From Podocnemis expansa (taxonomy: Eukaryota > Chordata > Testudines > Podocnemididae): a stretch of 64,000 nucleotides of DNA. The notes under the pieces are model-generated. The model ran no database searches. It had not been told where the DNA came from and worked only from the letters and a program-made list of their open reading frames with translations. The DNA is taken from NCBI GenBank assembly GCA_007922195.1, contig ML682038.1:6347695-6411694 (forward strand). Direction: 5' to 3'. Shown piece after piece: positions 1 to 11,960 of this stretch. The position numbers and the translations under genes were made by a program. The stretch's first letter is position 1. The number at the start of each line of letters is the position of its first letter.

Positions 1-310
1 AACTCCGTGTCCTGCCGGCTGCGTCCTCTGAGGGGCAACGTCGCGGGAACATGCGCTCGTTTCAAGCATCCGCGCTCCCTCCTTTTCCTCCCCTCCCCTC
101 TGCTCTGCTTGCGGACGCACTTTGCGGTCCTCCCGGGCTTTTCTTTGGAGTCCCTTCTTCTGCGTTTTGGCTGGGTGCCGGCGCTCTCTGCGCCTGCCTT
201 CCTGAGGTGAGCGTGGGAGGCCGAGGTCTGGCACGTGCTTGTTGCGGAGAAAGGTTAAGGGAAATGAGGTCTGAGAGGGTGAGTTCGAAAAGGCCTCAGG
301 CTCTGAACCT
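1..310 (+). repeat. GC-rich duplicated unit, partial copy C
   Basis: The first ~60 bases resemble 28554-28615 and 30653-30715, and bases ~180-310 resemble 29400-29510, so this looks like a shortened third copy of the unit found at 27-31 kb. It is CpG-rich compared with the AT-rich surroundings. A consensus-like splice donor (CTGAG then GTGAGC) sits at 202-212. It lies inside the DNAJC5B intron, and nothing shows that it is an exon of that gene. An open frame through it is low-complexity and not convincing as protein. Confidence 0.5.
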
Positions 311-2752
311 AATACGCGCGTTTGTGGTGCCCGGCACACTGGCCAGTGCTGTTAATATCACATCCAGTGCCCTGTGTCCTGGCAAGGCCCCTGCCTCTGA
401 CTGTTTCCTTTGCAATTCGTCCAGAGGTCCAGGTTCCTGGCCCTTTGGCAGTGGCCGCCTCTTCCCACCCCCTCTGAGGCTGGGCAGTCCTGTGGGCGTG
501 GCTGCCAGTCCCTGCCCTGTCCGCAGCCTGGGGCATGGTCTTCGGTTAGCAGGTGGGGCTTGGGCTTGTGCGCCGGGTTCTTTGCCACGGCAGCATCGCT
601 CATCCCTCCTAGATTGTCACAGAAAGACTTTTCCGTCACCACTAAACAAAACAAGGTTTCCCCATTTTCTGATAATAAACAGGTAAACAAAGGTTTCTCT
701 CAGGTTGAGTCCAGCACCTCCCTAGGTGCCTGTCTGTACTTTTCCTCTTCCATTTGTTATACCTGAAACAGGGTCCTGTAGTGAATGATTCTATTTTAGG
801 GTCTTATACTGGCATTCCAGTGTTTGAGGCCCAGTGGCATCTGATTCCAGTCTGATTTATTTTCTTATAAAGCCAACAGAAAAACAGGGGAGAGGGCCAA
901 AACTTTTATGAGTTACCCTGCTCCCATACTTTCCAGACCTTGACGGGCAATATACCCCATCACATTCACAGACACTCAGAAAGTGGTAAGGTTGTGAAAC
1001 GAGTCATTAAATGTTGTGAATGAAAATTATAGATAATGTGCAAAGCAAAAATGACTGTGAAGTCCGAATTTTTTTGCAGTCTTAACCAAGTTGGCATAGT
1101 TGGATCATGTTATATAGAGAAGAGTTTTAGGTAAGATTTTGTAATTCCTTTTATTCTTACTTATGGGTTTTCTACACAAAATGTCTGTGCCACTTTAACT
1201 AGATCAGATTGAAATCAATATAGTTAAAGCAGTACATCTTCTTGGTATAGTCACAATTATATTAATATGAAAACACTTTATATTGGTATAGATTGTTCCC
1301 ATAATTTTCAGGGAATAATCTACCATTATCAGGAATCTTTATATGATCATAACTGTACCCATTCTTAGGCAGCATGTACCAATTTGTCTATTTTAGTAAA
1401 AGTCACCCAAATAGTTACAAAATCCTGGTTTGCCATGAGAGAAGGCACAGCATTGTGAAATAACTTTGACTCTGCAAAACTCTGGCAAGTGTTTTGGAAA
1501 GATCTTATCTGTTTGTGGGCTTAACCAGGTACAGGCATATAACCATTGGCCATGAGCCTCCACACCTTCCTTAGGTGGCTAACTCTAAACATGTGAATCA
1601 TTCCACTGACTTCAAATGAGACATAATTGAACCTCTGCAAAAAACTGCATAATTAAATTTACATAGTCACTTCCACACTATTAATCCTACATGTGTCTTT
1701 AGTGTGCCCCAGTCCTGTGGTGCAAAGGGCAGGGATGGCGTTTAGAGGAGAGATTGCTGCATGATTAATTAGTATTATTATCAAGCAATGTATTTTACTT
1801 TCAATACATTAAACTAGTGTTTCTCAACCTTTTAAGTAGCATGTACCCTTAACTTCTGAAAATTTTAATAAGTATCCCGGCACTCAGCTGCATCCCATCT
1901 GGGAGCATGGACCGGGAAAAGCAGGCGGCTGCCAGCCCATGTGTACCCCCAGCCTGTGTCTGGCATACATCCGGGACTAAGCATACCACAGGTTGAGAAA
2001 CTACACATTAAACTATTGGTGAGACCACTTTCTCTCAGTTAAGCTGCATATGTTGAATATATCATTCTTGGCAGTGGCCTTTTAACTATAATCTGAGGGC
2101 TAAACTGAGCTCCTTGATGAAAGCACGTTTGTGCCTGAAGGCCATGGGATGTGCTGGCTAAGGCTTTATTTCACAATTTGGGCCTAATTCTCCTCAAAAG
2201 ACTTGAGTAACTTCACTCACACTTGGGTTACTCCAGATTGTGGGAAAGGAAAACTAAATAATTCAGATTTGCCACTGTAGCTTTGGGAGTCCTTGTTTTG
2301 TTTCTTTCTTTTCGTGCTCCTGCTATTACCAGCAATCTATCACTGAATAAGCATTTGTGCTGAGATCTGTTGTAATGAGTCATTTTTAAGGGAGGCGGGA
2401 GGTTTGCACTGTGCATGCAATTTCTGGAAGGGCTTGCTCACTATTGGGGCTGGATTTTTGGAGCACTTAGCATATTGGGCATGCATTGGGTGCTGAACCT
2501 TTGGAAAGCTGGCTATAAAAGTCAGAAGGAGAGAGGATGGGAGGCAAACACTCTGGAAATCTGGCCTGTATTTGGGCTTGGAATGGCAGGTATGCTCTTG
2601 ACAATCTGGTTGCAACCGTGGGTGTGGAACACTTGCAAATCTAACCCTGAGTTCTTCTGAAAATCTGACACTGTTCCTTATGTCTGTTACAAACTGTCAC
2701 TAATTAAAGAAAGCTCATGTGGTAATAGAGGTTTCTCCCCCATTTAATCTAG
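311..2752 (+). other. DNAJC5B: DNAJC5B intron, 3' part; no other gene
   Basis: This is intronic sequence before the cysteine-string exon; the J-domain exons must lie upstream of the window. It is moderately GC-rich to ~700 and AT-rich afterwards. The only bounded repeat I can support is the hAT-like element at 1816-2006. The intron ends in a pyrimidine-rich tract and AG at 2751-2752. A frame at 2415-2660 has no recognisable family and is taken as chance. Confidence 0.6.
1816..2006. mobile_element. hAT-like MITE
   Basis: The ends are inverted: AGTGTTTCTCAACC on the left and GGTTGAGAAACTACAC on the right. They are flanked by a perfect 8-bp target-site duplication, ATTAAACT, at 1808-1815 and 2007-2014. 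Eight-base duplications and TTCTCAACC-type termini are typical of hAT/Charlie elements. At 191 bp it is non-autonomous. Confidence 0.8.
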
Positions 2753-2927
2753 GCCTTGTTTGCAGTCTGTGGCCTCTTGACAGGCTGCTACCTTTGCTGC
2801 TGTCTGTGCTGCTGTTTCAATTGCTGCTGTGGGAAATGTAAACCCAAACCACCAGAAGGGGAAGATCATGAATTCTACATGTCTCCTGAGGATTTAGAAG
2901 AGCAGATTAAGAGAGACATCGAAAGAG
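2753..2927 (+). CDS. DNAJC5B: DNAJC5B cysteine-string exon (partial gene)
   Basis: Cysteine string proteins are Hsc70 co-chaperones anchored to secretory and synaptic vesicles by palmitoylation of a cysteine cluster. This exon starts in phase 0 with [12 protein letters not shown] and encodes 12 cysteines within 24 residues, mostly in CCC triplets (exon residues 6-29), followed by the acidic [15 protein letters not shown] segment. It is bounded by AG (2751-2752) and GT (2928-2929). Its 175 nt leave one base that joins the final exon in frame at 9225. The upstream J domain is outside the window. DNAJC5B is preferred over DNAJC5 because of the LLTGCY context, the C-terminus and the adjacency to TRIM55. 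Confidence 0.95.
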
Positions 2928-4737
2928 GTACCGGTTATAAAAACTTATTATATAGTTAAAATATACAAAACCATTTATAAAACTGTCAATTAGATGCTCT
3001 GCTGGTGTAAATTGGTGTAGCCTCAGCAAGATCAATGTTGATATGCTGATTTAAACAGCGGAAAAATCTGGCTCTATAAATTTTCCATATGGCATCTAAG
3101 CCAGAAGTAAAGAATATTGCATATTTCTTTGTACCTGTTATTGTCTTCATTATGCAATAGTGTTGACAGTCCCAGCATATTAGAGACACAAGGTGGGGGT
3201 GGTCAAATCTTTTATTGGACTTGCTTCTGATAGTAAGAGTGACAAGCTTTCCAGCAGTAACCTCTTCTTCAGAATAGAATTGATTAGATATATGGACATT
3301 AAGGATCCAGTGACACTTTTATGTAAAAGAGAGATTTGGTGTATTGTCTATGGCCCACATAGCCTACCTCACTTTTAAGTCATGTGTGACTGATCTGCTC
3401 CCTTCCCTCACAGAGCTATGTAAATACCAATGTATTTGACTGTGTAACCTTTCTTTATGCCAACAGTCCCATTGACTTGCATAGGTCTATTCATTTGAGA
3501 AAAGGCTGTACAATAAAGATAGCATACTTTAAAAGTGCTTGGGATCTTTTGTGATAAGGGGTATAAAAATATTTTTATTATACCAGCCCGTCAAAGGCAC
3601 ACCTGTCCCACAGCACCCCCTTCTAACTAATTGTGGCTCTGCGGTAGCCCTGCCTCCATTTCTCCCTCACTCATTCTCCCTTAAAAAGTCCATACAGCCT
3701 AGATAGCCAAAATATTTCCCTTTCTGGGATCCAGTTTATTCACATCCAGCACAAAGTCTTTCAAAAGAAAACTCAAACTTTCAAAATCCCATTTTGGGGT
3801 TTAGCCCCAATGGTCTTTCCTCATTTTAAAAAATAATTTATTTTGCTCCATGATACTGATGTCTGACATTATTGAGATACCATTTCCTTTTTATTCAAAA
3901 CATTAACCAATTTGCCAGCCTTAAAAATGACTAAAATATAAAATTGCATTATGTAAGTTCAGATTTCAAAGGGAGGGCTGGAAATAAACTATAACTTTTC
4001 TAGATCTCTTATCCCTCTTTATTTTTGTTACATTTTTCATAAATCAAAAGCAACAGTATAATTTCTGTCAGAAGTGCCTTGTTTTGTATTAACAAAGCAA
4101 CAACAACAACAAAAATCAAGAACAAAAGTAAGGTCTCCACGTGACAGGACAATGAATGCATTTCCTCTTCATCTGAACACAAAATAGCATCTGCTTCTTC
4201 CTTTAAATTTGCACTTCAAAGAAAATAAATGGTAACAGACACAAGCTGCACACACAACTTGTACGGATGCTGGCTGAAAAGACACAACTTATTGAAAATA
4301 GCATAGGTTGGTACTGGCTCTGACTCTTAAAGCAGTCAGTTAAAAACTTGATAGTCCTAGGTAGACAGGTTTGGACTCTTCTGCACACCCATAGCTTCCT
4401 TTATGTAAGCAAGCTGCCAGAGAAAGTGTTCCACCAGATAATTCAGGAAACACCAGTAACAGGCAGTTTTGGAAGAGAAATCCACATTTGGAGCCAAATC
4501 CTCATAGATTCCCAGCCTGCTGTGGAATCATTTTCACTAGTAATTAATTAATCTCTTTTGTCCTTTACTGTTCTAAGCAAATATATCATTATTCAGAATT
4601 TTGCTACCAAGGTCAAAATGTAGAGCCCCACACTAAGGTCAAATTAATTGTAGTATTTGTACATAGCAAATCATTTCTTTTCCAAAGCACACTTCACAAT
4701 ATTAATCCCTAAGTACTAAGTGAATTATCAGACAGAA

Positions 4738-4914
4738 AATGGTTCTTAACCACTGTGTTGGGACACATTACTGTATCTCCATACAGTGGTAAGTGTGTCA
4801 CAGAGAGCTGAGTTGATGCCTGGATTTGGCCTGGACAGGGTGGGCTGGTGTGTCCTGTAGGCTCCTGATATGCCACCAAGTATGTTGTAACCTGCAGAAG
4901 GTTCAGAACCTCTG
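4738..4914. mobile_element. hAT-like MITE, diverged
   Basis: The left end AATGGTTCTTAACC is inverted relative to the right end GGTTCAGAACCTCTG. The flanks AGACAGAA (4730-4737) and AGCCAGAG (4915-4922) match at 6 of 8 positions, which suits an old 8-bp duplication. It is in the DNAJC5B last intron. Confidence 0.55.
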
Positions 4915-7062
4915 AGCCAGAGCCCAGATTATCACCCCCAAGCAGCAGTTCCTGCTTCTCTCAGTGAGAGCTGCTAGGTGCTGAGCAGAGCTGTGTGAGA
5001 ATTGGAATGTCTATCACAGGAAATTCCATGTTTTAAATAATTGTGTTCCAAAAATATCACATTTTTTAAATTTCTCACCTGTAGTTTTGATAAAATCAAA
5101 ATTTTTTTGGATAATGGCTTTATTTTTCATGTTTTTTAAAATAATATACAGTACATTTCAAAATGAAATCTTGAAACATTCCAATCTGAGAATGTGGGCA
5201 TAGAAAGAATTTTTGTCATGATTGACATGTCCTGCAGAAGATTCTGAGTTTCACAAAACAGCATTTTCTGATGGAAAAACATTCAGTTGGAAATATTTCA
5301 AACAGATTTAGTGCTGAGCTTCTTTGAATGTCTGGGCCTGTGGGATGAATCTTGCAACTTCTACTCCTATGAATAGTCTTAGCAAAAGAACTAAGGAAGC
5401 ATATTGATGAATAAGATTTACAGGACCTGTCCTTTACTCCTCTTACAATCAAGAGACTGATTTCTTTCCTTTAGGAGAGGTTCTGATAGCTAGGGAGCCA
5501 ATCTTGCTCCCACTGAAATCAATGATATTTTAGCTAATGACATCAGTGAAAGAAGGATTGGGATCTAGATTATAACTTTGGACCAGTTTCTCTATGAAGT
5601 TTTTAATGTAACCATTGCACCCAATAAACAGAGTCAGAATGAGACATGAAATAAAAAAATATATTGCAATGCATGCAGTAAACCCACAGTTTCAAATGCT
5701 TTGAGAAAATGTGCAGCAGAAGAGAGGGTAGTAATTATTTCTGCGCAGCTGGGACCTATGCTCTTGCTTTGGAACACCATCATGCAATGTTCTCAAATAA
5801 GCAGTTTCACTGGAATCAGTGGGCCCAGTTCTGCTCCCATCGTAGTCAGTGTCAAACCTCTTGCTAATTTTAATGATACTGGATTAGGCTCTGTTTTAAT
5901 TTGGACTTCTTATGTGAGTAAGATATCAGGCCCTAGGTATGTTAGACTGTAGCGATGCTTTCCAACTGTTTGTGAGTTAGTTTTTTCCTGTTTGATTTTC
6001 ATCAAAAGAACAAAATGATACATTTCCAAACAATGTTCAATTTTACAGCAAATGTAATCAGAAAAGGTGGGGGTGGGGAGGAGAACTGGAATGAGCTGAA
6101 CTACTTTCCAGATTCATAAGCAAGAAGTATTTAGCACTTCATTGTCTCCTCCGCACTCCATATGATATCAACGTAGGCGAAGAGTGAACACAAGCTATCT
6201 ATAGAAAACAATTTCAGCTGTGAATTCTGTTGCACCTCCATTCTGCAGCTCTCTGTTAAAAGCCTATATTGGTATAGCTTATTATACCCTAGGTACCCAC
6301 TCTGATAAAACCCATAATAAATCCTAGAGACATGCAGCCTAGTGAAGCATTTGCAGATTAGTTTGAAACAAGGCAATGCATTTTTAATAGATCCATTTCT
6401 CTTGTAGTCTTGTAGCACACGTGGATATCCAAACGCATTATGAGAATTCACTGAGTTCCTAGCCTGGAAGTATACTCTTTCTAGCTGGAAAACCCACACA
6501 TGTGAAATCCCATCAACCTACATGACAATCCAAAAAATACGTAGCTTTTTTTAAAAAAAAGCCCTAAGATGAATTTAAGCTCTCCATCAGAGCAATGTTT
6601 TAAAAAGTAATTACTTGTAAGCTTTGGATAAGTGCTAAAAGTGAGAAACAGTGTCTGTCTTTGACCTTGTGTTAAAGTTACAGCCTACAGAGAAGCTGCT
6701 TGTAATCTGATCACTCTTGCCTTTCATCTTGATAAAATCAGACTAGTTCCACAACTACTGAGGTGAGGCCATCTGGCATGCATTTAGATGCCTGCTCTTG
6801 ATTGCGTTATTCTTGTATGTTATGTTTTGTGTCCACAATTCATCCCATGCACTGCTCAGCAATGAAATAAAATAATTTTTAAAAAAAATTAAAAATCACA
6901 ACAGTATTCAGATTGCTCCCAGTCCCAAAAGATGAGTCTTATTCCAGGTCAACTGAATTTTCGTTTTTATACAAAGAACAATTTTTTTGTAGCCAAGCCC
7001 ATCATAAGTTAAAGATATTTACTAAAGAAAAAAAGGAGAGTTATTTACAAGGTTAAAGCAGG

Positions 7063-7094
7063 CAAACACACACGCATGTGCGCACACACACATG
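7063..7094 (+). repeat. CA/GT-rich microsatellite
   Basis: An interrupted run of CA dinucleotides with CATGTGCG interruptions. Confidence 0.8.
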
Positions 7095-7197
7095 AGTTAA
7101 AGTTTCAGGTTTTGAAGGTGATAGTAGGGGCTGTAATATGGAGTTTTATGTATAGTCCTCTAGGTTGAATCCAGGCTAAGCAGCTGGGGTTCCCTTA

Positions 7198-7469
7198 ACT
7201 GTGGTCTATACTACTACACAATTGTAGTGGCAGTTGCAGAAAGATAAGCAAAGTACTTAAAATACCTTGTGTATCTCCCTCTGATTGCCTACTGTGGACT
7301 TAACATGGTATCTTCAGTAGGCTGAGATGGAGGAAACCCCTTCCCTCCTTGCTTGGGTGGTCTTGCTGGATTGACTTCCTGATTAGCTGAGCAGGTCTAC
7401 ACAGACCCACTCAGTCAAGGAGATTGATCCGATAGTGGCAAATTCACAACCATCAGTGTAGACAAGCCC
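7198..7469. mobile_element. GTCTACAC-type MITE (PIF/Harbinger-like)
   Basis: It ends in ATCAGTGTAGACAAGCCC and starts with ACTGTGGTCTATACTA, an imperfect inverted match. TTA flanks both sides (7195-7197 and 7470-7472). Related copies are at 23405-23680, 41626-41996, 51164-52402 and 59028-59304. A stretch near 7250-7280 also matches the copy at about 23460. Confidence 0.6.
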
Positions 7470-7612
7470 TTAGATATCTTGACTTCCCAAAGTCCAAGCA
7501 ACATATAGGTTACAGGTTCTTCTTGTTAGAGATTAGCATTCAAGCTGATGGGATGAAAAGTCTCCTCTCTGTAGAAGGTGGGAGGAAGGCAATTTATGGA
7601 GTCTTTGTTCTT

Positions 7613-7729
7613 AATACAAAACAAATAAGGAGTCTTGTGGCACTTTTAAAGACTAAGGCATTTATTTATTTTGATTTTATTTCTTTCTTTCTTTTGCTGA
7701 ACTAGACTGACACAGCTATCACTTCGGAA
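7613..7729 (+). mobile_element. Penelope-like terminal fragment
   Basis: It contains the family core AAGGAGTCTTGTGGCAC and the right-end signature CTAGACTGACACAGCTATC. It is flanked by a 9-bp perfect duplication TTTGTTCTT at 7604-7612 and 7730-7738. The left end is truncated relative to longer copies. Confidence 0.65.
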
Positions 7730-8364
7730 TTTGTTCTTTGATGTTTCACAATGAACTTATTTGGTTTCAGTAAGCCTTTTTGCTGGGTAGCAACCTGCTG
7801 TTGGAAGCCAGCATTTTACACTAAAATTAAAGGTCTTTCCCATTGCATTTACACTATTACAAGGGAGTACAATGCAAAGCACTGTCACCTTGTAACATGC
7901 AGAACAGATAAGTGAGATTAATATTTGCGGTGTCCTACAAACACATCATAAAATCGAAGCACTAAACTCATTCTTATACATTTAAGATATATTTTAACAA
8001 TGCTAACTCAGAAGTAGATGAGCCACACTGGTTTCCAGCTTTGTATTGGTCAGTGTTCAGTTGAGGCCTATGGGTCTTGGCTTGAGTTGGCACCTGGTCT
8101 GCCAGCATCACAGCCACTCTAGAGATATAAGTAGGCCAAACTTCTCACACAGAAGCATCATATTAAGATTGTACCTCCTTTAAGAGTAAGATACTGACAT
8201 CTGCACTAAATTGAGGTGCTGTGCCATGGAGGTGCACAGGAGAAGCACCCAGACCTTGCACACTGTAGAAACAGCACAGCAATCTGTGGTCTGACTGCAG
8301 CTTTCTAAGGACCAAGTTTGCTTTTTCCCAATGATAGCCCTTCTCTCCAGCAAACCCTTGCATC

Positions 8365-8414
8365 TTGAAAGCAAAAATCAGAATTTTGAAAATTTTGAAA
8401 GCAAAAATCAGAAT
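8365..8414 (+). repeat. Short direct repeat
   Basis: The 20-mer TTGAAAGCAAAAATCAGAAT occurs twice with a 30-bp offset, at 8365-8384 and 8395-8414. It looks like a recent local duplication in the DNAJC5B intron. Confidence 0.9.
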
Positions 8415-9224
8415 CTGTACTGAATGACAGTATAACATTAGGGATTGTAAATGTGATATACATGATTTCAAAAGACAATTTATCATTTTGATATTGCCTA
8501 ATGGTCTTAAGAACATATACAATTTGATTTCTATTGAGCATAAGCCTGCTCGTGTTTATCATTTCAGTCCTTATTTTTTATTTCTCTACCATTCGCTTCA
8601 TATTTTTGAGATCTAATTCAATGCCCAATCCTGCAAATATTATCAGAGTGTTTACTATAGGCAGTATAAATACTGCACAATAGTAATCATTACACCTGAT
8701 AGTATTTACAGGAGTAGGCATTAAGAGCATGGTTACACTAAAGACTTTACACTAGAGAATTAGCTCTCTGATGGAGCTTCTCAAGCCAGTGGGAGAGAGC
8801 TCTCCCATCAGCTTAAATACACCAGCTCCCACAAGCAACACTTTGCCCGCCAACATAGTGCTTTCCACACCTGTGCTTAGGTCGGTGTTATTTATATCAT
8901 CCGATGGATCGTTTATTCACACCCTGAGTGACATAAGTAATACCAACATAAGTGGGGTAGCATAGACCTAGTTTGAGTATTCATTGATTAAATACATGGA
9001 ATTATGTTTAGTGTTCATAAAGCCATTTAGAGCTCTATCCTGAAGTCCTTACTCATCCAGGACTGGACTCTAAAGGGGCTGTAGATGAAAACTTGTTTGA
9101 AAGATCACTCTACAGTACAATAGATCTTACTATTTTTGTGAAGTCATCATATCAAGAAAGGCAACTTGACTTCTGTATCAAATCAACAATGCTTAGAAGG
9201 TCTTTTTTTTTCTGTTTGATTTAG

Positions 9225-9319
9225 ATGGAGAAACTCCAATCATACTTCAGCCGACAAATGCAAATGAGAAAACTCAGCTAATCGGAGATAGCCTCCGCAG
9301 CTATCACACAGACTCATAA
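9225..9319 (+). CDS. DNAJC5B: DNAJC5B terminal coding exon
   Basis: Joining the single base left by the previous exon, this exon reads [19 protein letters not shown] and ends in SYHTDS before the TAA stop at 9317-9319. The [14 protein letters not shown] stretch and the TDS terminus are as I recall them for DNAJC5B; DNAJC5 ends differently. The acceptor is a T-rich tract ending TTTAG at 9220-9224. This C-terminal segment follows the palmitoylated string and contributes to vesicle association and client interaction in the family. Together the two exons give the last ~90 residues of a protein of roughly 200. Confidence 0.95.
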
Positions 9320-10029
9320 AACAGAAGCATGTACGGTTTTCTAAGTGGGAATGTCATGAAGAGGGTTCAAACAAGATAATGGAAAAACAGTCATTTTTCC
9401 ATATTTGAATTTGATTTTTAAGTTAGGCAAAGGTAATTTGAATGTAATTTCTTGGATGCAGACTCTAACTCAAAAGGCCTTCAAAATGAGCAGGTCCATC
9501 CTCTGCGTTCTGCACTGAGCTACTTAGCGATGGCACACTCTTATAGTGATTAGCATATTCCCCTAGAAGAGGGTTAATCCATTTGACCTCCAGTCATCTC
9601 TTCAATACAACAATATTCCTCTCGTGTATGGTGTTTTTTTCTCTTTCCCTCCCTGCCCCTTAAATGGAGCTCCTTTCTTCAGCTAAGGAAAGCCTTTCCC
9701 TGGTTAGGGCTTTGATTAGTCCACTCAGCAAACACACTAGCTCTGTCATTGTCTGACGGTGGAATGCTGTTAGTTTGCGAGACAGTTTTAGGACACAGAC
9801 TGCATTTATAATACTGCTGCTTCCTTTGAGGAAACAATGAAGTGTTTCCAATAGACAGCAAAGGAACAGTCAGTGTCTGGAAGGGTGTGAATTTGCGGAA
9901 GAGGGTGTGGTGGATGACAGCATTAGTCTTCCTAGAACTTGCTGGGGATGACCCAGATCGGCAAAGCTCAGCTTTTCTGTGATTGGTACAGGACATTGTT
10001 ACCAAACCCAAGATCTTACCAGTTAGAAG

Positions 10030-10258
10030 CAGGGGCGTCACTGGCTGTGAGAGAGACCCGGGGCATGGGCAGGCCCTGCCCCCAGCCTACAGGCCCCACC
10101 CCCTAGCCGGGGACAGGGCCAGGCCCTGCATCTCCAGCGGGGGAGGGGGCTGCTGTGGCCGCGGCCTGCCAGGCCCCTGATTGGGCCGGAGATCCAGGGC
10201 ACTGGTGCTGGGGTTCGGGGCATGTGCCCCAGCGTGCCCAGCACCAGCGGCGCCCGTG
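10030..10258. mobile_element. GC-rich hAT MITE, copy 1
   Basis: It starts CAGGGGCGTCACTGG and ends with the near-inverted CCAGCGGCGCCCGTG. It is flanked by a perfect 8-bp duplication GTTAGAAG at 10022-10029 and 10259-10266. The interior is extremely GC-rich (GGCCCCACCCCC and similar) and related to copies at 24320-24600, 34157-34636 and 41253-41609. It sits between the DNAJC5B stop codon and the first polyadenylation signal. Confidence 0.88.
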
Positions 10259-10713
10259 GTTAGAAGGTAGTTAGACTTAAAGCGAGAAGACTAATCTCCT
10301 AACTAAAAGGCACATGAATTCTGTCCCCTGATTCTGTATCTGTGCATTACAGCAGAAATAAGGGACTTCCAGGAAAATACCACAAAGCTGTGAATCGTTA
10401 ATGCTGTGTTCTGTTCCCTACTTACTCTATTTGCCAGTTGAGAAGCACTGTGTTAGACTGGCAGCAGCATCTCTCTCTCACCTCAGACTGACTTATCTGG
10501 CACACATCAAAGTTATGGTTTTTTAATTGAGTGCGCCTATGACTCCATGCAACCCGTGGCTCTTCCAGCTATTTGCCGTCTGCTTCCCCAGCTCCCCTGG
10601 GACGGATGTAAAATGGCCCTCAACCAGTCCATAGCCAACTGCCTGCCTGTCTACTTATTCTCCTTGTTGCTGGCTTTATATGTATTCCTCTCCAGTTGCC
10701 CAACTGACATCTA

Positions 10714-10719
10714 AATAAA
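10714..10719 (+). terminator. Candidate DNAJC5B polyadenylation signal
   Basis: The first AATAAA after the DNAJC5B stop, followed by a T/C-rich stretch (GGTCCTCCTCCCTCATCTT). Candidate only. Confidence 0.4.
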
Positions 10720-11697
10720 GGTCCTCCTCCCTCATCTTAGCTCCTGGGCTGAGAAGGGATCAGGAATTGACAGGAAGGGAAGGAGGCGGTTATGCTGAAA
10801 GGGAGGAAGTAGCTTTCTGGCAGAGGGAAGCAGAGCAAAATAGGACTTCCTTATCATAATAATCTTGTCCTGATCTAATGACCATGTTACTCACTTTCCT
10901 CTTTGGTATAAATCTAAAAAACGTGATGTATTCCACTTTATTACCAAATCAGAAGATTTAAATTGTATTCTAGAAGCAGACTGTCTTTGCTTCATTTAAC
11001 AAGAACACTGCTGTAAAATCTTTTCACCCCTGATTCTATGATACTGTCATATTTTAGACATATAAACCATTCTGTATAGACAAAGTGTGTGGTAATATAT
11101 TGTTTAATACACTTAAAGTTTAATTTTAAGAAAAATATAGTCTTTACTAGCAAAGGACTGCTGCACAAAACTGTTGTGATTGAAACTGTAATTTCTGCCT
11201 GTGGAATCATCAGAAAGACAAAAAAATATTATGGTTTTAACATAAAGAACGCATAATTAGGGCTTGATTTTTCTCTCTTCACCAAAGTAAATATAATATA
11301 TCTCTTTTGAGTCAGTGGAGTTATACCAAGGTAAAACTGAAGTAGGAGTGGAATCAGGCCCAATTTCAGCTAAAGCTCAGAAATTTTGAACTTAGTATTT
11401 CATTGGTCTGACATATTAGCTTCATCCTTTTGTAGTTTACATTCTCTTTATTGAAACATTCCATCCATCATTGTTGCACCTCAGTTCTGTACATATGGGT
11501 ATTGTGATTCCTCTGTTCACCGTTCAGTCTAAGGGAGGATGTAATATACTGCTAAATAATAGAGATAAAGGAGTATATTGTTTGTCAAAAGTTTAAATTA
11601 TTTCATAAAAATTCTTTCATAAAAATTGGATTCTGTAGCTGTGAAACATTTTCTAAAGCTCCTCTAAAGTTCCTATGATACACTGTTATTTTAAAAC
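10720..11697. other. Intergenic, nothing recognised
   Basis: AT-rich sequence with no supported gene. Around 11262-11370 it resembles a diffuse sauropsid repeat with motifs such as GTCAGTGGAGTTATACC, but I cannot bound it. Confidence 0.5.
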
Positions 11698-11884
11698 AAA
11701 CAAGGAGTCTGGTGGCACTTACAAAGGCTAGCACATTGGTTTGTTGCTTGAGCTTTCATCTGACAAAGTGTGATTTTTCTCCCACAAAAGCTCATGCAAT
11801 AAACAAATTTGTTAGTCTTTGTAAGTGCCACTAGACTCCTTGTTTGTTTTGCTGAACTACACTAACACAGCTACCGCTTTGAAA
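11698..11884 (+). mobile_element. Penelope-like foldback copy
   Basis: AACAAGGAGTCTGGTGGCAC on the left is answered in inverse by GTGCCACTAGACTCCTTGTT on the right, so the copy can fold back. It ends CTAACACAGCTACCGCTTTG, the family's right-end signature. The flanks TTTTAAAAC and CTTTGAAAC are only an imperfect duplication, so the boundaries are approximate. Confidence 0.6.
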
Positions 11885-11960
11885 CTTGATAAATTAAACC
11901 CTCTTAATATTCATTTAATATATAGCTCCATATAGCTATGTAGGCATTATAGCTACTATG

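Larger units (their letters stand above)
2928..9224 (+). other. DNAJC5B: DNAJC5B last intron
   Basis: This 6.3-kb intron begins GTACCG and ends TTTGATTTAG. It holds a hAT-like element (4738-4914), a CA-rich tract near 7063-7094, a TTA-flanked MITE (7198-7469), a Penelope-like fragment (7613-7729) and a short direct repeat (8365-8414). Outside these it is AT-rich, and I see no further gene. Confidence 0.8.
9320..10719 (+). other. DNAJC5B: DNAJC5B 3'UTR (inferred) up to first AATAAA
   Basis: No canonical AATAAA occurs between the stop codon and 10714, so the 3'UTR probably runs about 1.4 kb. It is interrupted by a hAT-like insertion at 10030-10258. The UTR assignment is inference, without transcript evidence. 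Confidence 0.45.

Noticed and set aside
51..686. 211-codon plus-strand open frame at the window start
   Set aside because: GC-rich sequence of the duplicated unit, inside a DNAJC5B intron; no recognisable domain.
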